A DNA stretch of 5,899 nucleotides from Acidobacteriota bacterium. GTDB taxonomy: Bacteria; Acidobacteriota; Vicinamibacteria; Vicinamibacterales; UBA2999. Made by a program: the position numbers and the translations under genes. The DNA is taken from contig CANIAI010000171.1 in assembly GCA_947465275.1 (NCBI GenBank), positions 1-5,899 of the forward strand. Reading direction: 5' to 3'. Each line of letters begins with the position of its first letter. Positions within the stretch are counted from its first letter, which is position 1. The notes below the pieces were generated by a model. That model saw only the letters and a program-made list of their open reading frames with translations, had not been told where the DNA came from and searched no databases. Positions 1 to 5,258 of the stretch are shown here, one piece after another.

Positions 1-934
1 CGGCCGATACGCGCTGCGCCAGCCCAATCGCGTTCCGCACCGCCTTCGCGGACGAGCGGCCGTGGCCGATGACGGCCACCCCGGCCACCCCGAGCAGCGG
101 CGCGCCGCCGTACTCCGCGTAGTCGAGCCGCTGGCGGAACGGATGAAAGGCAGCCCCGAGGGTCGCCTCGAGCATCTCGACCAGCCCTTCGCTGGTCTTC
201 AGCACCACGTTCCCGGTGAACCCGTCGCAGACCACCACGTCGGCGGCGCCGCTGTAGATCTCGCGTCCCTCGACGTTCCCGATGAACGCCACCGGGCCGG
301 CCTTGAGCAGCTGGTGCGCCTCGCGCGTGAGTTCGTTCCCCTTGGTCTCCTCCTCGCCGATCGAGAGGAGACCCACCCGCGGACGCTCGATGCCGAGCAC
401 CAGCCGGGCGTACGCGCTCCCCATCACGCCGAATTGCAGGAGGTGGTGAGGTCTGCACTCCGCGTTCGCGCCGGCATCGAGCAGCACGGCGGAACCGGTG
501 CGCGTCGGGATGGTGGTCGCCAGGGCCGGACGGTCGACGGTCGGCAGCATGCCGAACGCCGAGTGGGCCGCCAGGACCGATGCCCCGGTGTGGCCCGCGC
601 TGAACAACGCGTCGGCGCCACCCGAGGCCACCAGATCGGCCGCCACCCGTATCGAGGCCCCCGGCCGCCTGAGCGCCGACGTCGGCGGGTCGGACATGGC
701 GATCACGTCCGGCGCCTCGACAATCGTCACCGGAAGCGACCGGCTGTCGGGATGCCCCGCGGGCATCCCGGCCAGCAACTCGGCCAGTAATGGGGTCAGG
801 ACGGCGGACGCGCCGACCAGCACGACCTCGACACCGAGGTCGCGCGCGGCCGCCAGGGCGCCCTCGACGATCACGGCCGGCCCCCGGTCACCCCCCATGG
901 CGTCGACCGCGAGGCGGACCCGGCTGCTAGTCAT
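1..934 (-). CDS. plsX: Phosphate acyltransferase PlsX, 3' end outside window
   Basis: Acyl-ACP:phosphate acyltransferase. It makes acyl-phosphate, which PlsY uses to acylate glycerol-3-phosphate in the first step of phospholipid synthesis; it acts at the inner face of the membrane. My own reverse-strand translation gives 311 residues from the ATG at 934-932, still open at base 1. The family is usually about 330-350 residues, so only the last few tens are missing. Family landmarks are the N-terminal LAVDAMGGDRGP (residues 8-19), SAGHTGAS (112-119), LLDAGANAEC (151-160), GLLSIGEEETKGNEL (188-202), DGFTGNVVLK (237-246) and GHGRSSAKAV (290-299). The ATG was chosen because the MGGD motif lies at residues 13-16, as in relatives. 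Only 16 nt separate it from the rpmF stop. No good Shine-Dalgarno sits at normal spacing; a GAGGAG at the end of rpmF lies 19 nt upstream. One variation is His in SAGHTGA, where many homologues have Asn. Identification is very secure. Confidence 0.97.
   Translation of the reverse strand, partial: MTSSRVRLAVDAMGGDRGPAVIVEGALAAARDLGVEVVLVGASAVLTPLLAELLAGMPAGHPDSRSLPVTIVEAPDVIAMSDPPTSALRRPGASIRVAADLVASGGADALFSAGHTGASVLAAHSAFGMLPTVDRPALATTIPTRTGSAVLLDAGANAECRPHHLLQFGVMGSAYARLVLGIERPRVGLLSIGEEETKGNELTREAHQLLKAGPVAFIGNVEGREIYSGAADVVVCDGFTGNVVLKTSEGLVEMLEATLGAAFHPFRQRLDYAEYGGAPLLGVAGVAVIGHGRSSAKAVRNAIGLAQRVSA
748..770. repeat. Perfect 10-bp inverted repeat inside plsX
   Basis: CGGGATGCCC (748-757) and GGGCATCCCG (761-770) are exact reverse complements with a 3-nt loop. 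It falls in plsX codons for about residues 55-63 (AGMPAGHPD), a variable region between conserved blocks. It would form a very stable hairpin in the mRNA. It may be a small palindromic element tolerated in a loop, or chance in GC-rich DNA. Confidence 0.6.
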
Positions 935-950
935 CGAAGACGTCGGGGCG

Positions 951-1133
951 CTACTCCTCGCTGACCGGACGCACCTGCCGCTGGTTGTAGAACCCGCAGT
1001 GGGAGCAGATCCGGTGGGGCGCCTTCGGCTCGTGGCACTGCGGGCACAGCCCGGTGGTGGTGGCGCGCAGGGTGTCGTGGGTACGGCGCTTGGCCGTGCG
1101 GGTCTTGGAGTGTCGGCGCTTTGGATTCGGCAT
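951..1133 (-). CDS. rpmF: 50S ribosomal protein L32
   Basis: Small protein of the large ribosomal subunit. The 60 residues begin MPNPKRRHSKTRTAKRRTHD, the classic basic L32 N-terminus. They contain a zinc ribbon with CPQC (C30, C33) and CSHC (C43, C46), so this is the zinc-binding (C+) form of L32 rather than a cysteine-free paralogue. The length is typical for the family. A weak AGAGAG ribosome site precedes the ATG. The gene lies 37 nt after yceD and 16 nt before plsX. The yceD-rpmF-plsX order is common in many bacteria and suggests co-transcription linking ribosome production with phospholipid synthesis. Confidence 0.98.
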   Translation of the reverse strand: MPNPKRRHSKTRTAKRRTHDTLRATTTGLCPQCHEPKAPHRICSHCGFYNQRQVRPVSEE

Positions 1134-1170
1134 GGCTCTCTCTGACTGCTCGTCTGGTCGTTCGTGCGCG

Positions 1171-1701
1171 CTACTGGTCGCCGCCGGGGCGCAGCCCCTT
1201 CAACACGGCCAGTCGCGGATCTTCCCACACCGGGGCGCACGCACACGCGCCGGCGTTCAGGTTCGTGCCGCACTGCGGGCACAGTCCCCGGCAGTCCTCC
1301 CGGCACAGCGGCTTCATGGGCAGCGCCAGGTAGAACTGTTCCCGGATCAGTTCGTTCAGGTCGATCTGGTCGTCGCGGTAGTAGCTCGTCTCCAGGTCGT
1401 CCTCTTGGACTTCGGCCTCAACCGCCTCGGTCTGGACGTCCGACGCCGGCAGGTACCGGAGATCGAAGCGCCCGTCGACCGGGAGCCGGAACGGCTCCAG
1501 GCAGCGGCTGCACGGCAGTTCCAGTTCAGCCGTGAGTTGCCCCACCAGCCGGAACCGGTTCTTGTCCTTCAGAATCTGGAACGCGAGCCGCACCGGCGAG
1601 ACCACCCGGTACGCGTCGTCCCCGTCACCAACCTCATCCGGCGTGAACGTCCGGTCGAAGTCAGCTTCGGGCTGTCGGTATCGTGTGAGGTCGAGCAGCA
1701 T
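1171..1701 (-). CDS. yceD: YceD/DUF177 family protein, large-subunit rRNA accumulation factor
   Basis: Member of the DUF177/YceD family. Its E. coli and plant relatives are associated with 23S rRNA accumulation; the exact biochemical role is not settled. The protein is 176 residues from the ATG at 1701-1699. This start is preferred over an in-frame TTG at 1746 because GAGGG (1712-1708) lies 6 nt upstream and because MLLDLTRYRQPEADFDR matches family N-termini. Eight cysteines are visible: CSRC (C64, C67), CREDCRGLCPQCG (C133, C137, C141, C144), and C153 and C155 in GACACAP. The C-terminal motif, including CGTNLN and DPRLAVLKGL, is the family signature and probably binds metal. A central acidic stretch (about residues 87-113) separates the two Cys groups. 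The gene lies directly upstream of rpmF, as usual for this family. Its 5' leader carries a candidate promoter and hairpin, listed separately. Confidence 0.92.
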   Translation of the reverse strand: MLLDLTRYRQPEADFDRTFTPDEVGDGDDAYRVVSPVRLAFQILKDKNRFRLVGQLTAELELPCSRCLEPFRLPVDGRFDLRYLPASDVQTEAVEAEVQEDDLETSYYRDDQIDLNELIREQFYLALPMKPLCREDCRGLCPQCGTNLNAGACACAPVWEDPRLAVLKGLRPGGDQ

Positions 1702-1711
1702 GAACGGCCCT

Positions 1712-1734
1712 CTTTCGCCGCCTTCAGGCGAAAG
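1712..1734 (-). promoter_or_regulatory. Hairpin in the yceD leader abutting the ribosome binding site
   Basis: A perfect 8-bp inverted repeat: CTTTCGCC (plus 1712-1719) and GGCGAAAG (1727-1734), with a 7-nt loop. On the mRNA strand its 3' arm ends at G1712, which is also the first base of the GAGGG ribosome site of yceD. An alternative 5-bp stem, GCCTT (1720-1724) with AAGGC (1732-1736), uses overlapping bases, so the two folds exclude each other. No U-run follows, so it is not a classical terminator. A role in controlling translation or transcript processing is inferred. Confidence 0.5.
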
Positions 1735-1745
1735 GCAGACCGACA

Positions 1746-1751
1746 ATTATA
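1746..1751 (-). promoter_or_regulatory. Candidate -10 element (TATAAT) for yceD-rpmF-plsX
   Basis: A perfect TATAAT on the minus strand, overlapping the last Leu codon (CTA) and TAA stop of dgt, about 45 nt before the yceD ATG. An AT-rich match of this kind is conspicuous in such GC-rich DNA. I see no good TTGACA-like -35 hexamer at 16-19 bp spacing and no extended TG, so a complete sigma-70 promoter is not demonstrated. A start about 7 nt downstream would place the hairpin at the very 5' end of the transcript. Confidence 0.4.
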
Positions 1752-2805
1752 GCTGATTCCACGAGAGCGGACCTACCCAGGGCTTCGGGATGAACAGGTG
1801 CTCGTACAGGCTGACGGCGAACCGGTCGGTCATGCCGGCCAGGAAATCGCGTGCAGCCGTGTCCAGCCCCTCCGTGTCGAGGATCCGGGGGTCGAGGAAG
1901 TCTCCCGGCCGCTCCCGGACCCGCTCCCAGAGCCCCCCGAGGATCCCGGTCGCCTTCTTGAACTCCGCGGTCGCCGCCTCGTTCTCGTAGACCGCCTCGA
2001 ACAGGAACGCCCGCATCGCGAGGGTCGCGTCGAGGACGTCCGGCGACATGCGAATCTCGTCCCCGCCCGCCCGTTCGGTCGACTCGACGACGTCGCGGAT
2101 CATCCGGGCGATCCGGGCCGACGAGGTGGTACCGAGCACGGCAATCGGACCGGGCGGCAGGTCGGCCTCGGCCAGCACCCCGGCGCGAACGGCATCCTCG
2201 ATGTCGTGGTTCACGTAGGCGATCAGGTCCGCGACGCGCAGGATCTGCGCCTCGAGGGTCGCGGCACGCTTGTCGGGCCCGAGCCCCACCGGCGACCCGT
2301 TCTTCCCCTTCGAGTGGCGGCCGATCCCGTCACGCACTTCCCAGCTCAGGTTGAGCCCCTGACCCTCGCGCTCGAGGACGTCGACGATGCGCAGGCTCTG
2401 CTCGTAGTGCCGGAACCCGCCGGGCACGAGGACGTTCAGCACCCGCTCCCCGGCATGGCCGAAGGGGGTGTGTCCGAGGTCGTGGCCGAGCGCGATGGCC
2501 TCGGTCAGTTCCTCGTGCAGCCGCAGCACCTTCGCGATGGTGCGCGCGATCTGCGACACCTCGAGGCTGTGTGTCAGGCGCGTGCGGTAGTGGTCACCCG
2601 CCGGCGCGAAGAACACCTGCGTCTTGTGCTTCAGGCGCCGGAACGCCTTGCTGTGGATGATGCGGTCGCGGTCGCGATGGAACGCGGGACGGATGTCATC
2701 CTCGGGCTCCGCGCGTAATCGTCCCCGTGAGGCGGCGCTGCGCGCCGCGCGCGACGAGAGAGACTCGGCTTCACGCGCCTCGAGCTGTTCACGCAGGGTC
2801 GACAA
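1747..2805 (-). CDS. dgt: dGTPase-like HD-domain deoxynucleoside triphosphate triphosphohydrolase
   Basis: Predicted metal-dependent hydrolase that cleaves a dNTP to deoxynucleoside plus tripolyphosphate, helping to control dNTP pools in the cytoplasm. The protein is 352 residues from a TTG at 2805-2803. That start is preferred because GGAGG (2816-2812) lies 6 nt upstream and because STLREQLEAREAESLSSRAA matches the usual family N-terminus. A longer GTG start at 2958 would add 51 residues that are only out-of-frame translation of deoB. The HD-domain motifs are present: RTRLTHSLEVSQIAR (H79), ALGHDLGHTPFGHAGE (H108, D109) and AYVNHDIEDA (D201, likely the last metal ligand). The N-terminal RDRDRIIHSKAFRRLKHKTQ (44-63) is a strong family marker. 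The gene overlaps the deoB stop by 17 nt, which suggests translational coupling. Substrate preference among dNTPs cannot be read from sequence; the family includes dGTP-specific and broad or dNTP-activated enzymes. Confidence 0.93.
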   Translation of the reverse strand: MSTLREQLEAREAESLSSRAARSAASRGRLRAEPEDDIRPAFHRDRDRIIHSKAFRRLKHKTQVFFAPAGDHYRTRLTHSLEVSQIARTIAKVLRLHEELTEAIALGHDLGHTPFGHAGERVLNVLVPGGFRHYEQSLRIVDVLEREGQGLNLSWEVRDGIGRHSKGKNGSPVGLGPDKRAATLEAQILRVADLIAYVNHDIEDAVRAGVLAEADLPPGPIAVLGTTSSARIARMIRDVVESTERAGGDEIRMSPDVLDATLAMRAFLFEAVYENEAATAEFKKATGILGGLWERVRERPGDFLDPRILDTEGLDTAARDFLAGMTDRFAVSLYEHLFIPKPWVGPLSWNQL

Positions 2806-3973
2806 CCAGCGCCTCCAGGAAACTGCGCCCGTGCGCCAGCGGCCCCACGCCGAAGTTCGCCGCCAGCGTCTGCCCCAGGTCGGCGAACGTCTCGCGGGTG
2901 CCGAGATCGACGCCGGCGCGCACGCGCCCGCCGACGAGCAGCGCCGGCACGTACTCACGCGCGTGGTCGGTGCTCGGCGTCGTCGGATCGTTGCCGTGAT
3001 CGGCGGTGATCACGAGCAGGTCGGTCGGCTGCAGCGTCGGCAGGAACGTCCCGAGCCAGGCGTCGAAGCGTTCCAGATTCGCCGCGTACCCGGCCGTGTC
3101 GTTCCGATGACCGTACTGGGTGTCGAAGTCGACGAGGTTGGCGAAGATGAGTCCGTCGGGCTGGGTCGCCATCGCCTCGTGGAGCGCCCGCATGCCATCG
3201 GCGTCGCTGGCCGTGTGCACCGCGCGGGGAATGCCGCGTCCGGCGAACAGGTCCTGCACCTTGCCGATGGCGAGTACCGGCGTCCCCTGCCGTGTGAGCA
3301 GGTCGAGCAGGGTGTCGGCGAACGGGTCCAGTGCGTAGTCGTGCCGGTTGGCCGTCCGGCGATAGGCGCCCTCGCTGCCGACGAACGGCCGCGCGATGAC
3401 GCGGCCGACGCCCATTCCCCGTCCCACGAGGTCGAAGGCGACCTCGCACATCCGGTACAACTCGGGCACCGGGATGACCGACTCGTGCGCGGCGATCTGG
3501 AAGACGCTGTCGGCCGACGTGTAGACGATCGGGCAGCCGGTGCGCTCGTGCTCGGGACCGAGCCGGTCGATGATCGCGGTGCCCGACGCGACCACATTGC
3601 CAATACTCCTGCGGCCGATGCCCGCCTCGAAGGCGGCGATCACCTCCGCGGGGAATCCGTGCGGGAACGTCGGGAACGGCTTCTCCAGCACGATGCCCAT
3701 CAGCTCCCAGTGGCCGGTCACCGAGTCCTTGCCGGGTGACGCCTCGGCGAGCCGCGCCCGCGCCCCGCGCGGGGCGGCCGTCGGCACGCCGCCGATCGGG
3801 CAGAGCGCATCGAGCCCGAGCGAGCGCAGGTGCGGAATCGCGAGCGGCACCCGTGCGGCGATGTTGCCCAGCGTGTTGCTGCCGCGATCGCCGTACGCAT
3901 CCGCGTCGGGCAGCTCGCCGATACCGACGCTGTCGAGGACGATGACGATGACGCGGGGAAAATGGGCAGGCAC
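2789..3973 (-). CDS. deoB: Phosphopentomutase
   Basis: Interconverts (deoxy)ribose-1-phosphate and (deoxy)ribose-5-phosphate, connecting nucleoside breakdown to central metabolism. The protein is 394 residues, the normal family length, in the alkaline-phosphatase-like metalloenzyme superfamily. By comparison with the Bacillus enzyme, the metal ligands are D14 (VLDSVGIGE), D284 and H289 (VDFDTQYGHRND), D325 and H326 (TADHGNDP) and H337 (STDHARE). T86 in GKDSVTGHWE is the likely phosphorylated threonine. All key residues are intact. The start is a GTG (3973-3971); no other start fits, since VIVIVLDSVGIGE must lie near the N-terminus. No Shine-Dalgarno is visible before it, and a hairpin occupies the 38-nt gap after hfq. 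The end overlaps dgt by 17 nt. Pairing with dgt fits a shared role in deoxynucleoside salvage or catabolism. Confidence 0.97.
   Translation of the reverse strand: MPAHFPRVIVIVLDSVGIGELPDADAYGDRGSNTLGNIAARVPLAIPHLRSLGLDALCPIGGVPTAAPRGARARLAEASPGKDSVTGHWELMGIVLEKPFPTFPHGFPAEVIAAFEAGIGRRSIGNVVASGTAIIDRLGPEHERTGCPIVYTSADSVFQIAAHESVIPVPELYRMCEVAFDLVGRGMGVGRVIARPFVGSEGAYRRTANRHDYALDPFADTLLDLLTRQGTPVLAIGKVQDLFAGRGIPRAVHTASDADGMRALHEAMATQPDGLIFANLVDFDTQYGHRNDTAGYAANLERFDAWLGTFLPTLQPTDLLVITADHGNDPTTPSTDHAREYVPALLVGGRVRAGVDLGTRETFADLGQTLAANFGVGPLAHGRSFLEALVVDPA
2812..2816 (-). promoter_or_regulatory. Ribosome binding site deciding the dgt start
   Basis: GGAGG on the minus strand, inside the last codons of deoB, 6 nt before the TTG at 2805. 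It fits the anti-Shine-Dalgarno well at ideal spacing and supports the TTG start over the upstream GTG. Confidence 0.75.
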
Positions 3974-3983
3974 GTGGATGGTC

Positions 3984-4005
3984 GCCGAGCCCGGCGGGCG
4001 TCGGC
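3984..4005 (-). repeat. Hairpin in the hfq-deoB gap
   Basis: Inverted repeat in the 38-nt space between the hfq stop and the deoB GTG. On the plus strand GCCGA (3984-3988) pairs with TCGGC (4001-4005), and GCCC (3989-3992) pairs with GGGC (3996-3999). This leaves a 3-nt loop and one bulged base (4000), giving nine base pairs in all. On the mRNA it ends 10 nt before the deoB start. No U-run follows, so a simple intrinsic terminator is unlikely. It may stabilise the hfq 3' end, limit deoB translation, or be chance in GC-rich DNA. Confidence 0.4.
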
Positions 4006-4011
4006 CGTGGG

Positions 4012-4275
4012 TCAGCCCTGCTGCCCGTCGAGGTAATTCGGCATCGCGCGATCGGTCGACAGCGTGGAGATCGCGTGCTTGAACACGAGGTGATCGTTGC
4101 CGTCCACTTCGACCACGATCGCGAACCGATCGAAGTTCTTGATGCGCGCCTCGAACTCACGGCCGTCGAGCAGGTGCACGGTGAGGGTCACGCGATCGCG
4201 GCGGGCGTGATTCAGGAACGCGTCCTGGATGTTCGGCTGGGCCGATGCGGACCGGGGTTCAGACACGTGAGCCAT
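4012..4275 (-). CDS. hfq: RNA chaperone Hfq
   Basis: Sm-like protein that forms a hexameric ring and helps small RNAs pair with mRNAs. The chosen ATG (4275-4273) gives 87 residues, with GAGGAGAGG (4293-4285) upstream at 9-nt spacing. Starts further upstream only read miaA sequence out of frame. Family features are NIQDAFLNHARRDR (15-28), holding the proximal-face Q17-D18 and the basic rim RRDR (25-28); the Sm1 segment VTLTVHLLDG...IKNFDRFAIVVE (29-56) with F51; and the Sm2 motif LVFKHAIS (63-70), with FKH in place of the proteobacterial YKH. About 17 residues follow, so the long disordered tail of E. coli Hfq is absent. The start overlaps the end of miaA by 17 nt. The miaA-hfq pairing is common, which supports the call. 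Confidence 0.95.
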   Translation of the reverse strand: MAHVSEPRSASAQPNIQDAFLNHARRDRVTLTVHLLDGREFEARIKNFDRFAIVVEVDGNDHLVFKHAISTLSTDRAMPNYLDGQQG

Positions 4276-5236
4276 CTGGGGTGGCCTCTCCTCGTCTTGA
4301 CAGGCCGCGTTCGGCCAGGAGCGCATCGACACGTCGCAGGGGTTCCGGATCCTCTCCGGGTCCCTCGAGCCAGACAAGATTAGGCTCTTTGCGGAACCAG
4401 ATCAACTGGCGCCGCGCGTAGCGGCGGTTCTCCTGCACGATGAGCGCGCGGGTCGCCGCCTCGTCACGCACGCCGCGGCGCATCTCCATGATCTGGCGAT
4501 ACACGAGTCCGCCGAACGATCGCGCCTCGGGCGGCACGCCGCGCGCCAGCAGGCCCTCGACCTCGGCGAGGATGCCGCGCGCGAACTGCTGCTCGACGCG
4601 CCGCGCGACGCGTGCCGCCGTCAGCGCCGCCGGAATCGACAGCGCGACGCCGAGCACGTCACAGTCGGCGATCGGCGACGCCGTGTTCGCGAAGTGCGCC
4701 GACAGGGGCGCACGCGTGACGTGATAGACCTCGAGCGCGCGCACGAGCCGCTTCAGGTCGCGCGGCATGATGCGCGCCGCCGAGATCGGATCGACCCGCG
4801 CGAGCAGCGCGTGCAGCCGCTCCGGACCGCGCCTCGCCGCAATCCCCTCGAGTCGTGCGCGGGTCGCCTCGTCGGCGCCAGGACCGGGGAACAGCCCGCG
4901 CACCAGCGCGCGGTAGTAGAACCCGGTGCCGCCCACGAGAATCGGCAGCACGCCACGCGCGTGCATCCCGCGGATGAGGGCCGCGGCGTCGGTGGCGAAC
5001 CGCGCGGCCGAGTAGACCTCGGTCGGGTCGGCCACGTCGATGAGGTGATGCGGAATGCCGCGCCGCTCCTCGGGCGTCACCTTGTCGGTACCGATGTCGA
5101 AGCCGCGGTACACCGCCGTCGAGTCGCAGTTGATGATCTCGCCGCCGTAGCGCTCGGCGAGCGCGAGGCCGAGCGCGCTCTTGCCCGAGGCGGTCGGACC
5201 GAGCACGGCCAGGACGAGCGGACGCCCACCGCTCAT
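4259..5236 (-). CDS. miaA: tRNA dimethylallyltransferase
   Basis: Transfers a dimethylallyl group to N6 of A37 in tRNAs reading codons that start with U, the first step to (m)s2i6A. This helps decoding accuracy. The protein is 325 residues, typical for the family. A P-loop GPTASGKS (13-20) is followed by NCDSTAVYRGFDIGTDK (36-52), which corresponds to the family DSxxxYxxxDIGTxK motif. Then come GIPHHLIDVADP (60-71), VGGTGFYYRALVRGL (101-115) and the C-terminal RYARRQLIWFRKEP. The ATG at 5236 has GGGAG (5246-5242) 5 nt upstream. It lies 22 nt after the TonB-like gene, and its last 17 nt overlap hfq. The C-terminal tail after the WFRKEP region is poorly conserved in the family. Confidence 0.96.
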   Translation of the reverse strand: MSGGRPLVLAVLGPTASGKSALGLALAERYGGEIINCDSTAVYRGFDIGTDKVTPEERRGIPHHLIDVADPTEVYSAARFATDAAALIRGMHARGVLPILVGGTGFYYRALVRGLFPGPGADEATRARLEGIAARRGPERLHALLARVDPISAARIMPRDLKRLVRALEVYHVTRAPLSAHFANTASPIADCDVLGVALSIPAALTAARVARRVEQQFARGILAEVEGLLARGVPPEARSFGGLVYRQIMEMRRGVRDEAATRALIVQENRRYARRQLIWFRKEPNLVWLEGPGEDPEPLRRVDALLAERGLSRRGEATPDGSRV

Positions 5237-5258
5237 CGTGACTCCCGACCGGCGCCGA

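Noticed and set aside
62..1145. Plus-strand frames opposite plsX and rpmF
   Set aside because: They are antisense to clear PlsX and L32 coding sequence, and their translations are biased in composition without domains.
1712..1734. Hairpin before yceD as a rho-independent terminator for dgt
   Set aside because: No U-run follows the stem on the transcribed strand; the ribosome site of yceD follows at once.
1798..2718. Plus-strand open frame (306 codons) opposite dgt
   Set aside because: It lies entirely within the antisense of the HD hydrolase, with low-complexity translation and no recognisable motif.
2624..3739. Long plus-strand open frame (371 codons) opposite deoB and dgt
   Set aside because: It is antisense to two securely identified genes, has Arg/Val/Asp-rich composition and resembles no family. 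GC-rich genes commonly leave such mirror frames open.
3761..3776. 16-bp perfect palindrome of G and C inside deoB
   Set aside because: It has no loop, is made only of G and C, and encodes ordinary residues in a variable Arg/Ala-rich stretch (about 66-71), so it is probably chance from base composition.
2955..4160. Minus-strand 401-codon frame overlapping deoB and hfq
   Set aside because: It is an out-of-frame reading of deoB and hfq, Arg-rich and without motifs. The deoB frame has every catalytic residue.
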